NCBI GenBank assembly: GCA_934177725.1
Contig: CAKPPO010000003.1
Location: 33,293 to 97,292 of the forward strand
Length of the DNA stretch: 64,000 nt
Reading direction: 5' to 3'
Source of the DNA: an uncultured Clostridia bacterium
GTDB taxonomy: Bacteria; Bacillota; Clostridia; TANB77; CAG-508
The position numbers and the translations under genes are program-made. A model generated the notes under the pieces. That model did not search any database. It was not told the origin of the DNA and worked only from the letters and a program-made list of their open reading frames with translations. Positions 43,234 to 52,046 of this stretch are shown one piece after another (within the stretch, counting starts at the first letter, position 1; every line of letters begins with the position of its first letter).

Positions 43234-43262
43234 TTGACAAAATAGCAATCAAATGATAAAAT
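43234..43262 (+). promoter_or_regulatory. Promoter of the glycoside cluster
   Basis: TTGACA (43234-43239), 17-bp spacer, TAAAAT (43257-43262) with extended TGa, then AAAGGGAG before ATG 43292. Confidence 0.72.
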
Positions 43263-43291
43263 ATTATGTAAAATTATAAAAGGGAGATATT

Positions 43292-44310
43292 ATGCAAGTA
43301 GTAAAAAATCTAGTATAACTAATAAGCCAAAACAATATTTAAACTTATATTAAAATAATATTAGGATAAATGAAACTATAAAAAGAATAGAAAGTATATT
43401 TGAGTATGATAATATTTTTTTAATAACCAATGTAGACCAAAAAGAACTAGCAGAAAGATATATAGATAACAGAATACCAAGAGAAAACATTATTTTCGAG
43501 CCAATGTCAAAAAATACAGCAATGTGTATTTTTTATACGTCAATTAGAATATTAGAACAAAGAGAAAATGGAACAATAACAATTTTATCTTCTGATCATT
43601 ATATAGATGAAACAGAAAAATTATTAAATAATATTGAAGAAGGCATAGAATTAGTCAATAAAGAAGAAAACTTAGTAACAATTGGAATAAAGCCAACATA
43701 TCCTGCAACTGGTTTTGGATATATAAAATATAATTATGATGATGATTTAAAATGTAATATTGTAGAAGAATTTAAAGAAAAACCTATATATGAAAAAGCG
43801 AGAGAATATATCGAAAGCGGAAGATATTATTGGAATAGTGGAATGTTTATATGGAAAATTACAAGTATATTAAAAAATTATAAAGAATTTTTACCAGAAA
43901 TATATAAGTATAAAGAAGAGATTGCAAATAGCATAAGGAACGGAAAAGATGTATTACAAAATATCTATAAAGATGTTGAATCAATTTCTATCGAAAAAGG
44001 AATACTTGAAAAATCTAATAAGATAAAAATGGTAGAAGGAGAATTTAACTGGTTAGACATAGGAAGCATTAATGACTTTTTTAAATTCAAGAAAAGGATT
44101 TTAACAATAATGTAAAAAAAGGTAATTTAATTGCAGAAGACATATAAAATTGTAGTATATATAATGATAATAATAGTGCCGTAATTGCAGTAGTTGGAGT
44201 CAAAGACGTAAATATAATAAATAGTAATAATGTTATACTTATTGCAAATAAAGATAAAATGGGAGAACTACCTAATTTAATCGAAAAAATAAAATGTGAT
44301 AAAAGTTAAA
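43292..44310 (+). pseudogene. manC: Mannose-1-phosphate guanylyltransferase relic
   Basis: Remains of a GDP-mannose pyrophosphorylase. ATG 43292 starts MQVV as expected, but the nucleotide-binding GGxGTRLWPLSR loop is deleted; after a stop, TNKPKQYLNL appears in another frame. The open part (43504-44115) has FEPMSKNTAMCI, LSSDHYIDE, YPATGFGYIKYN, EEFKEKP and YYWNSGMFIWK, all ManC text. A frameshift near 44090 then leads to the usual C-terminal beta region in another frame (SAVIAVVGVKDVNIINSNNV), itself interrupted by a TAA. At least three lesions make it inactive. It is the first gene of the cluster's transcript, so GDP-mannose would have to come from elsewhere. Confidence 0.88.
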
Positions 44311-44333
44311 AAAATATTTATAAGGAGAAAGTT

Positions 44334-45347
44334 ATGAAGTCTGGTAATTTTAATGATGTAGCCCAAGAAGGTAGTAGCAGAAAGTATATAGAAAATTTAA
44401 AGCAAAATGAACTAATTATCTATTCGCCAACATCAATTGAAAAGAATAATATAAAAAATAATCAATGTTTAATGGTAAATTGGCACGATCTAACCAAAAA
44501 CATTAATAAAATAGATGAGTTTATAAAAAAAAATAATACAATATCTTCAGTAGTGAGCTATGGAGGTGGAAGCACTATTGATATAGGAAAATATATAGCA
44601 AATAAACTTGGTATTGATTTTATTTGTATTCCAACAATGCTTTCAACAAATTCCTATGCAACAGATAAGGTTGCATTAATAAAAGAAAATAAAAAGATAA
44701 CTTTAAATGCTAAAATCCCAGACAAAATAATAATAGATAATGAATTACTGAATTTATCAAAAGATGAAAATATATATGGATTAGCTGATGTTTTTTCTAT
44801 ATATACAGCTTTATATGATTGGAAAATAGCTGAAAAAGATATATTAGAAAAAATAGATGATAATATATATAATATGGCGGAGAAATTATTTAAAGAAGTT
44901 TTAGAGTTTGTAAATAATAATGAATTAAAAGACATATCGGAAAATAATATAAAATTATTTCAATTTATTGGAATGGCAGGATATATAACTAATTTATATG
45001 GTACAGGAAGACCAGAAAGCGGTTCAGAGCATATATTTGCAAAAGAAATTGAAAGAAGAATAAATATCCCACATGGAATATCTGTTTCTATCGGAATAAT
45101 AATTATGTTGATAATTCAAGAACAATATAATAATGATGTTGTAAAAGCTATAATGAAATTAAGAATATTATATAAAGGAAAAAATTTTAACTTAAATTTT
45201 AAAATTATAACTGATGTTTTAAAAAATATAAAACCAAGAGAAGACAGATATACGATTATTAATGAAAAATTTAGAATAAATAACATTGATGAGATAATGG
45301 ATAAATTTGAAAATATAATAAAAGAAAATAAGGTGGATTTGGAATAA
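44334..45347 (+). CDS. sn-glycerol-1-phosphate dehydrogenase-like (Fe-ADH superfamily) enzyme
   Basis: Protein of 337 aa. NAD-binding VVSYGGGSTIDIGKYIANKL near residues 75-95 and PTMLSTNSYATDKVAL match the AraM/EgsA and dehydroquinate-synthase-like group. Metal ligands are probably the Asp in GLADVFSIYTALYDWK, His in GSEHIFAKE and His in INIPHGISV. The usual reaction is dihydroxyacetone phosphate to sn-glycerol-1-phosphate, but related enzymes in sugar clusters have other keto-sugar or cyclitol substrates. Overlaps nothing; AAGGAG precedes the ATG. Confidence 0.82.
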   Translation: MKSGNFNDVAQEGSSRKYIENLKQNELIIYSPTSIEKNNIKNNQCLMVNWHDLTKNINKIDEFIKKNNTISSVVSYGGGSTIDIGKYIANKLGIDFICIPTMLSTNSYATDKVALIKENKKITLNAKIPDKIIIDNELLNLSKDENIYGLADVFSIYTALYDWKIAEKDILEKIDDNIYNMAEKLFKEVLEFVNNNELKDISENNIKLFQFIGMAGYITNLYGTGRPESGSEHIFAKEIERRINIPHGISVSIGIIIMLIIQEQYNNDVVKAIMKLRILYKGKNFNLNFKIITDVLKNIKPREDRYTIINEKFRINNIDEIMDKFENIIKENKVDLE

Positions 45348-45401
45348 ATTAGATAAGAAAAAAATTTTAAAAAATAAAATTGAATATATTGGAGTAGGAA
45401 G

Positions 45402-46289
45402 ATGAAAAAAGAAATTAATATACCGTTTTTTTCAACAGAAAATGATAAACTCACTTATTTAGATAGATATACAATTTGTGATTTACCAAAAGAAGAAAGT
45501 ATAAGAAAAATGCTTTTAAAGCAATATGGTGCTATAATTGAAAAAGATATTAATACAAACATAGATAAAACAATAGAAGTTTTAGTTTTAGAACCACACC
45601 CTGACGACTTTGCACTATCAGCAATGGGCTATATACAAGAAAATATGAATGTTACAGTTTTAAACATATTTTCAAAGATGAAAATAGATAGTTTTACTTG
45701 GAGCGAACATATAAATATAAATGAAAAAGAATATGAAGATTTAAGACTGCTAGAATCAAAAGTTGCTATACAAGATATTTTGGATTATGATTTTATATCA
45801 TTAAAAGAAGAGTCAACAAGAATTACAAAAAAAACAATACAAGAAATACAAAGAAGTATAATCGGAGCTGTAAAAAAGATATTGGAAGAAAAAAATTTTG
45901 ATATTATAATGATACCGATGGGAATTGGAAAACACCTAGATCACTTATGTATATATGAGGCTATAATTAATGAATATGCTAATCTAAATATAGACTCAAC
46001 AATGATTTTATACCCAGAATATCCTTATGCAAGATGTAAAAAATCATATATAGATAGATTAAAAGAAATATATGAAGTGTTTGACTTAAAAGAAAATATA
46101 GTAAATATAGAAAGTAAATTACAAGATATAGTTAATGTAATCTCAGTTTATAAATCACAATTTGACGATATAAATAGAGAACAGATGTTAGCTATTGTTA
46201 GAGAAGATGGAAGAGCAATTTCAACAGAATATAATAAAGAAAATATATCATTGGTATATTATAAAATAGATGGGAGAAAAGTAAAATGA
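45402..46289 (+). CDS. PIG-L family N-acetylglucosaminyl deacetylase-like protein
   Basis: Protein of 295 aa with the zinc motifs of the PIG-L/LmbE family: EPHPDDFALSA near residues 64-74 and KHLDHL near 176-181. These enzymes remove acetyl groups from GlcNAc conjugates, as in GPI, mycothiol and bacillithiol synthesis. An N-terminal extension of about 55 residues is unusual. Stop overlaps the start of the next GT4 gene (ATGA), indicating coupled translation. A GT4-deacetylase pair recalls bacillithiol-type chemistry, though the acceptor is unknown. Confidence 0.88.
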   Translation: MKKEINIPFFSTENDKLTYLDRYTICDLPKEESIRKMLLKQYGAIIEKDINTNIDKTIEVLVLEPHPDDFALSAMGYIQENMNVTVLNIFSKMKIDSFTWSEHININEKEYEDLRLLESKVAIQDILDYDFISLKEESTRITKKTIQEIQRSIIGAVKKILEEKNFDIIMIPMGIGKHLDHLCIYEAIINEYANLNIDSTMILYPEYPYARCKKSYIDRLKEIYEVFDLKENIVNIESKLQDIVNVISVYKSQFDDINREQMLAIVREDGRAISTEYNKENISLVYYKIDGRKVK

Positions 46290-47365
46290 AAATAAGTTTT
46301 TTTGATGATGAACCAGAAATTTTTCCACTTCAATATGGAGGAAAAGCAAGAACTATAACAAATTTAGCTAAGGAGTTTGTAAAATTACCAGAAGTTGATG
46401 AAGTTACAATTCTAAGCAAAAGCATTTTTTGTAATAAAGAAGAATTTATAAAAGATAATATTAGATATATTGTATTAAATGATGAAAATATTATTGAAAA
46501 AATTGCTGAAGAAATGAACAGAGTTGATATTTTAAATATTCATTGTTGTTCATTTACATTCCCTAATATTACTGGAAGAGCTAAAAAAATATATTTCCTA
46601 CATGACATATTAATTGCTACTTCAGAAAAAGGAAGCCATTTAGATAAATCTCTTGGTGGAAACTTTGATGTAGTAGTTGCACCATCAGAATTTGCAAAAT
46701 CAGTATTTGATAAATATAAAAAAATTATAAATGGAAATGTCGATTGTTGTGTTATACCAAGACATATAAATATTGATCTATTTTATGAAATTTCAGCAGA
46801 TGAACAAAAAAAATCATTTGAAAAATTACCGAATTTAAAAAAAGCAAAAGAAATGTATAGATATATTTTATTTTTCCCTAGTAGACCAATTGAAGAAAAA
46901 GGTGGAAAATATCTACTAGAATTAGCACGAAAGCTTGATAACAAGGAGTTTGGCATAATAGGTCCATTTTCAAATGAAAAAAAATTACCAGACAATTTTA
47001 TTGATACAGGTTGGATAGAAAGTGAAGATTTGAAATATTATTATTCAGTTTCTGATGTTACATTAAATTTTTCTGAATTACCAGAAAGTTTTTCACAGGT
47101 ATGTTTAGAATCTGCATACTGTGGCACACCAGTTGTAGCATTTGAATCAGGAAATATACCATACTTGAGTAATGAAATTGAAAATATATGTATAGTTAAT
47201 AAAGATATAGCTGATATAAAACAAGGAATTAATAAAGGTATAGGAATGAAGAAAAATATAAACCTAAAAGCTAAAGTGAAAAATGAAATCGAGAAAAAAT
47301 ATAGTGTAGAGAAAATAATCAATAACTATATGAAATTGTATAAAAAATATATGGAGGAATATTAA
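46286..47365 (+). CDS. GT4-family glycosyltransferase
   Basis: Protein of 359 aa with two Rossmann domains. N-terminal QYGGKARTITNLAKEFVKLP, then SEFAKSVF. The C-terminal donor domain has FFPSRPIEEKGGKYLLELAR, IIGPF, YYSVSDVTLNFSELPESFSQ and VCLESAYCGTPVVAFESGNI with the GT4 E-x7-E type motif. Activated sugar and acceptor unknown. Overlaps the deacetylase gene by 4 bp and is followed 1 bp later by the fusion gene. Confidence 0.88.
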   Translation: MKISFFDDEPEIFPLQYGGKARTITNLAKEFVKLPEVDEVTILSKSIFCNKEEFIKDNIRYIVLNDENIIEKIAEEMNRVDILNIHCCSFTFPNITGRAKKIYFLHDILIATSEKGSHLDKSLGGNFDVVVAPSEFAKSVFDKYKKIINGNVDCCVIPRHINIDLFYEISADEQKKSFEKLPNLKKAKEMYRYILFFPSRPIEEKGGKYLLELARKLDNKEFGIIGPFSNEKKLPDNFIDTGWIESEDLKYYYSVSDVTLNFSELPESFSQVCLESAYCGTPVVAFESGNIPYLSNEIENICIVNKDIADIKQGINKGIGMKKNINLKAKVKNEIEKKYSVEKIINNYMKLYKKYMEEY

Positions 47366-47366
47366 A

Positions 47367-49256
47367 TTGAAAAAAGAAATAACCGAAGTAATATATCAAG
47401 ACCAGAGAGTAGCAGAGGAATTTTGTAACTTTAAATGTGATTATTGTGAAGGATTTTATCCGTCAGAATACAATTTAGCAACAGATAAAAACGGAAATTT
47501 AAAACTTCCCCAAAACTGGTATTCAAATATGCATAATTATACAAATAATGTTACTAAACACTTTGATAAAAAAAGAAATTTGGAGAGTTTTTATGAAATA
47601 TTTTTAGACACATTGGAAAAAACAAAAAAAATCTTAAATGCAGATATACTAAAGATTTCAGGAGGAGAAGTTACTTTAAATAAAAATTTGGTTAAATATA
47701 TAGGACAAATTCATAAGAAATATTTAAAAGTACAAATATTAACAAATGGTTTTTTATTAACTAGAGAGATGATTGATGAATATAAGAAAATGGAAAATAT
47801 ATGTTTTCAAGTATCAATTGATGGAATAGAACATAAAAGCAATTATACTAAATCTCATTTTGAAAAAGTAACTAATAGAGTAATTGAAAATATTGAGTAT
47901 ATGGTAAAATGTGGATTAGGAGTAGAGATAAATTGTGTACTAACAAGATATAATATTGACTATTTTCAAGACTTTTTGCAAAAATATAAAAATGCAAACA
48001 ATTTTATAATTATTCCTAGACCTGTTAGAGGATTACCAAAAGAAGTTTTGAATTTTAATAAAATACAAATTGGAAAATTTGAAAAAATGATTAATGATAA
48101 TTATAATCAATATAAAGATATACTACCTAGTAGAAAATATTTTGAGAGATTAATAAGTATAATGAAAAATGATACAAGAGAGTGCAAATGTTATATTCCT
48201 TATTTTGTACAAAGTATAGATGGTTACGGAAACTTTGAAGATTGTCCAATAGGATTAATAACAGATAGTAAATTTAATGTATTAGAAGACAATGATCACA
48301 AAATAAATAAAAAAATTTTCAACAATCCAAAATTATGTAAAAATTGTACTAATCAATATGAAATGTTTAATTTATATGTTGAGGATAAAATTGATATAAA
48401 TGATCTTAAAAAAATACCATCGCTTAATTCAGATATTATAATTTCTCATATACAAAAAATAAAAAAGGAGATAGTAATGAAAGAAATAAAAAAAACACTA
48501 GCTCAAAATTATAAAATTGAAACCGATATTATAGAAAAAAACGAAGATTCAACTGATGGAAATGTTTATATAGTTAAAAATAAATTCGTTGTAAAAATAT
48601 ACGACGACTTAAATCATGTGAAATCAATGATAAAAATACATAATCTTTTAAATGAAAACAAAATAAATGTACCGAAAATAATTGTTAATAAATTTGGTGA
48701 TGGGTATTCTGAATTACTGGACAATAAATATATTGTTGTATATACATTTATTGATGGGCAGCCTATTGCATGGGATAAAAATACAGGGAGATTAAATGAA
48801 GATACAATTAAATCAATTGCAAATATATTAAAGAAAATACATAATATAACAAAAAATATGGAATTGCCATTACCAAGAGTGGAATTTGAAAAAAGTAGTG
48901 AAGATTGTTCATTATTACATTTTGATTTAACAAAAAACAATATTTTTATTAATAGCAAAAAAGAAATAACACTAATAGATTTTGATGATGCTAAATATGG
49001 AAATAGTATATGTGATATTGCAATTTTTATAGCAAATTTATTTTTCTCTAAAACACGAGGAGTGGATTTAGTTGGAATGAAGATATTTTTGAATGAGTAT
49101 TACAATAATGACACACAAAATATTTCTAGCAAAATAACACAAATTAAAGAATATGCAATAAACTGGATTGACTATATTTTGAATGGAAATGAATTTGATA
49201 CATCTACTAATGAAAGTTTTGAAGTAAGAAAAAAATTAATCCAAGAATATTTATAA
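47367..49256 (+). CDS. Radical SAM enzyme fused to an aminoglycoside-phosphotransferase-like kinase
   Basis: Fusion of 629 aa, TTG start behind GGAGGA. Cys 20, 24 and 27 (CNFKCDYC) form the radical SAM cluster motif, followed by ISGGEVTLN and VSIDG. A C-terminal Cys group (CKCYIPYF, CPIGL, CKNC) suggests a SPASM/twitch-type auxiliary cluster. From residue 371 an APH/choline-kinase fold begins, with HFDLTKNN (Brenner HxDxxxxN) near 518 and IDFDDAKYG near 538. The kinase part has its own AAGGAG and ATG in the same frame (48465-48479), so a free kinase may also be made. Possible role: radical modification plus phosphorylation of a sugar-like intermediate. Confidence 0.85.
   Translation: MKKEITEVIYQDQRVAEEFCNFKCDYCEGFYPSEYNLATDKNGNLKLPQNWYSNMHNYTNNVTKHFDKKRNLESFYEIFLDTLEKTKKILNADILKISGGEVTLNKNLVKYIGQIHKKYLKVQILTNGFLLTREMIDEYKKMENICFQVSIDGIEHKSNYTKSHFEKVTNRVIENIEYMVKCGLGVEINCVLTRYNIDYFQDFLQKYKNANNFIIIPRPVRGLPKEVLNFNKIQIGKFEKMINDNYNQYKDILPSRKYFERLISIMKNDTRECKCYIPYFVQSIDGYGNFEDCPIGLITDSKFNVLEDNDHKINKKIFNNPKLCKNCTNQYEMFNLYVEDKIDINDLKKIPSLNSDIIISHIQKIKKEIVMKEIKKTLAQNYKIETDIIEKNEDSTDGNVYIVKNKFVVKIYDDLNHVKSMIKIHNLLNENKINVPKIIVNKFGDGYSELLDNKYIVVYTFIDGQPIAWDKNTGRLNEDTIKSIANILKKIHNITKNMELPLPRVEFEKSSEDCSLLHFDLTKNNIFINSKKEITLIDFDDAKYGNSICDIAIFIANLFFSKTRGVDLVGMKIFLNEYYNNDTQNISSKITQIKEYAINWIDYILNGNEFDTSTNESFEVRKKLIQEYL
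48465..48479 (+). promoter_or_regulatory. Internal ribosome site within the radical SAM-kinase gene
   Basis: AAGGAG (48465-48470) lies 6-7 nt before an in-frame ATG (48477-48479) exactly at the domain boundary. It would give a separate kinase of about 259 aa. Confidence 0.6.
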
Positions 49257-49268
49257 TAGGAGGAAAAA

Positions 49269-50411
49269 ATGAAAATAGCAATAGTCAATACTTGGGCGAT
49301 CTCTAAAAAAGCCATTGGAGGTACAGAAAGATTTGTAATGGATTTAGCAAAATCTTTTGCAGATAACGGAAATGAAGTTGATGTCTATATGTTTTCAGGA
49401 AATACACATATAGAAGATGGAGTGAATTATATAAATATAAACTTATTCAATATGGTAGGGGAAGCAGATGAATATATAGTCCAAGAAGCCTTTGGCAATT
49501 TTGAAACAGATAAATCATATTTAAGTCTAGCAGAAAAATTAGAAAGAAAAATTAATATGGAAAAATATGATTTTATACAATTAAATTCATTATTATTTTT
49601 AGAAGCTTGGAAAGATAAAAAAAGGATATTTACAATACATACAAATCCATTTGAATATATTCTTGCCTGGGGAGAAAATTCATTCAAAAAAGCAATTAAT
49701 ATGATGGAAAAATATAAAAATGATGATAATACAAAGTTTGTAGCACCATCAAAATTTTATGCAAATGAATATAAAAAATTAACTGAATGTGAAATTAGCT
49801 TCATTCCACACGCAATAGATAAATCAAGAATAAAAACAGACAAATCTGTAGATGAAATTTGTGAACAATACGATATAGATAGAAACAAAATAAAAATAAA
49901 CGTTCCACAAAGACTAGAACCAAATCAAAAACAACCACAATTATTACTTGACACTTGTTGTTTAATGAAAGATGAAGAAAAAAACAAAATTGAAATCATT
50001 TATACTGGATTAGATAAACAATATGAAAAATTTGTTGATTCATTAAAAAAACAAGCAAATGAAAATAATATAAGTATAAAAATAATAAGGTTTGATGATA
50101 TGTCCGAAGCATATAAAATTGCAAATATATGTGTATTAACAAGTAAGTCAGAAAGTTTTGGATATTCTGCATTAGAATCATTATCGTTAGGAATATATAC
50201 AATATTAAATGATATACCAACATTTAATGAGTTGGCAGTTGGAAACGATTATAATTATATCTTTAAAAATAATAAAAATGATTTAAAAAATCATCTATTA
50301 GAAATTATAAACAACCCAATATATAGAGAAAGAAAAATACCATCTGAGAAATGGCAAAAGCAATATGATATAAATATGTTTGAAAATGCTTATATTAATA
50401 TGATAAAATAA
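49269..50411 (+). CDS. GT4-family glycosyltransferase
   Basis: Protein of 380 aa. The N-terminus has AIGGTERFVMDLAKSFADNG. The donor domain has VPQRLEPNQKQPQLLLDTCC, then IICVLTS-type text (ANICVLTSKSESFGYSALES) with LSLGIYTILNDIPTFNEL. This is standard GT4 text with the Glu-rich SESFG motif. It is only distantly similar to the other GT4 in the cluster, so the product probably carries two sugars. RBS AGGAGG. Confidence 0.88.
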   Translation: MKIAIVNTWAISKKAIGGTERFVMDLAKSFADNGNEVDVYMFSGNTHIEDGVNYININLFNMVGEADEYIVQEAFGNFETDKSYLSLAEKLERKINMEKYDFIQLNSLLFLEAWKDKKRIFTIHTNPFEYILAWGENSFKKAINMMEKYKNDDNTKFVAPSKFYANEYKKLTECEISFIPHAIDKSRIKTDKSVDEICEQYDIDRNKIKINVPQRLEPNQKQPQLLLDTCCLMKDEEKNKIEIIYTGLDKQYEKFVDSLKKQANENNISIKIIRFDDMSEAYKIANICVLTSKSESFGYSALESLSLGIYTILNDIPTFNELAVGNDYNYIFKNNKNDLKNHLLEIINNPIYRERKIPSEKWQKQYDINMFENAYINMIK

Positions 50412-50435
50412 TAAAAATTTTATAATAGATTAGCT

Positions 50436-50876
50436 ATGGAATTAAGAGACTTATATGATGAAAACAAAAAATTGACAGGAGAAACAATTTATAAAGGACA
50501 AGATGTACCTAAAGGACGTTATTATATAACTGTAGTAGTTTTTATACAAAATAGTAAAAATGAATTTTTGATTCAAAAGAGAGTAGAAAAGAAAGATGGT
50601 AAATGGGCTACTACAGGAGGACCCCCAGTATCAGGAGAAACCAGTAAACAGGGTATCATAACAGAAATTAAAGAAGAACTAGGCATTGATGTAGTAGAAG
50701 AAAATATTAAAATATTTAAAACAATAAAAACCGAAGATGATTTTGTTGATATTTATTATTTAAAAGAAGATATAGATATAAAGAAAATAAAAATTCAGAA
50801 AGAAGAAGTGGAAGATGTAAAATGGTCTACAAAATATGAAATAAAAAATATAAGAAAAAGGAACCATAAAAAATGA
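50436..50876 (+). CDS. Nudix hydrolase with altered box and short C-terminus
   Basis: Protein of 146 aa. The Nudix box GGPPVSGETSKQGIITEIKE continuing ELGIDV lacks the Arg of R-E-x2-E-E, having Thr instead; the Glu residues are kept. The C-terminus after DVKWSTKYEIKNI is short and basic (RKRNHKK) and reads as if cut by a small indel shortly before the stop. The stop overlaps the next ATG (ATGA). Hydrolysis of a nucleotide-sugar or similar diphosphate is possible; activity may be reduced. Confidence 0.78.
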   Translation: MELRDLYDENKKLTGETIYKGQDVPKGRYYITVVVFIQNSKNEFLIQKRVEKKDGKWATTGGPPVSGETSKQGIITEIKEELGIDVVEENIKIFKTIKTEDDFVDIYYLKEDIDIKKIKIQKEEVEDVKWSTKYEIKNIRKRNHKK

Positions 50877-51500
50877 AAGAAACTATAATTTATTTAATTA
50901 GACATGCTGAAACTATTGACGAAAATGGAATTAGAAACACAAATGAAGACTCACAAATGATTAATGAAAAAGAAATATTATCTGTGCATGGGGAAGAGCA
51001 AGCAAAAAGATTAAGCGAGAATATTGAATTAAATAACATTGACGTTATATGGTCAAGTAGTTATACTAGAGCGAAAGCTACAGCAAAATATATTGCTAAT
51101 ATTAATAATTTGCCTATTAATTTAGATAATAACTTAAGTGAAAGAAAATTAGGAAACTTAAAAGAACTAGGAGAATTCATGAAAGATAAAAATACAAGAG
51201 ATCCTTCACAAGAACAACTAATAGATAGAAAATTTAAAACTTCTGATGGAGAAAGTGCGGAAGACACAAGACAAAGAATGACAGAATTTTTTGATAGAAT
51301 ATTAAAAGAATATGAAGGAAAGAAAATTGCAGTTGTAAGTCACCGGAGGTTCAATAAAATTTTTTCTATTAAATTGGTGCAAAGTAAATAAAGATGTTAA
51401 GTTAGTATATAATGATACAGCTCTAGATATAACATCCCCTTGTTTATTGAAAATGACATTTAGAAAAAATGAATTGGTGAATATAGAACAAATAAAATAG
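50873..51500 (+). CDS. Histidine phosphatase (phosphoglycerate-mutase-like), split by a +1 frameshift at CGG-A
   Basis: Histidine-phosphatase family, about 208 aa when joined. The phosphorylated His is in LIRHAET near residue 11; SSSYTRAKATAKYI and ERKLGNLKELGEFM follow. At codon 158 the frame reads AGT CAC CGG A; omitting C51344 gives V-V-S-H-G-G-S-I-K-F-F, the second catalytic His motif, then an open frame to TAG at 51498 (LVYNDTALDITSPCLL). The zero frame ends at 51391. The extra C again lies exactly before a conserved Gly GGA codon. It could dephosphorylate a sugar intermediate of the cluster. Confidence 0.82.
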
Positions 51501-51555
51501 TGACGTCACCAAATAACAAATCTCTCATATTATATGTTAAAGGAGACATATAAAT

Positions 51556-51912
51556 ATGGGAGATTTTATTTTTAATACAATACTTTGGACATTGGCTTTA
51601 TATGGTTTATTTGAAATTATAAAAACAATAATAAATATATATACATACACAAACTTAAAATCAGACGGAATATATGTTATAGTTGCTGTAAAAAATCAAG
51701 AAAATAAAATAGAGGGATTTTTAAGAAATTTCTTATTTAGAATAATTTATGGAAAAGAAGAAAATATAAAAGATATTATAGTAGCAGATTTAGATTCAAA
51801 TGATGAAACACTAAATATATTAAATAGATTAGAGAAAGAATATAAAAATATAAAGGTTTCAAATTGGAAAGAATGTAAGGAAATAATAGAAAGTGTAAAA
51901 ATGACGCACTAA
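51556..51912 (+). CDS. Small membrane-anchored protein with GT2-like fragment
   Basis: Protein of 118 aa. One N-terminal membrane segment (TILWTLALYGLFEIIKTIIN) is followed by YVIVAVKNQENKIEGFLRNF and DIIVADLDSNDETLNILNRL, which resembles the start of a family-2 glycosyltransferase (with the D-x-D-like ADLDSND) but stops before the acceptor part. The whole looks like a stand-alone short family rather than a truncated gene, since start, RBS and terminator are good. Function unknown. Confidence 0.65.
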   Translation: MGDFIFNTILWTLALYGLFEIIKTIINIYTYTNLKSDGIYVIVAVKNQENKIEGFLRNFLFRIIYGKEENIKDIIVADLDSNDETLNILNRLEKEYKNIKVSNWKECKEIIESVKMTH

Positions 51913-51966
51913 TTACCAAAAGGGACAGATGACGCAAAAAGAAACGTCCCTAATGCGTCATTTTTA
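51898..51966 (+). terminator. Terminator with nested hairpin before recD2
   Basis: AAAATGACGCA pairs with TGCGTCATTTTT; nested inside is GGGAC with GTCCC. The left arm overlaps the 3' end of the preceding gene. Confidence 0.7.
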
Positions 51967-52046
51967 ATAAATGTGTAAGAAAGGTTGTAAAAGCCTTTCT
52001 TTTTTGATAGAATAAGAAAAGATTTGAAGAAGAAAAGAGGACTATT

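Noticed and set aside
43292..44310. manC as another CGG-A recoding case
   Set aside because: It has a deletion, a frameshift and stops at unrelated sequences, with no CGGA at the breaks.
42146..51500. Prophage or integrative conjugative element
   Set aside because: Apart from the recombinase there are no phage structural, replication or conjugation genes, and no attachment repeats were found.
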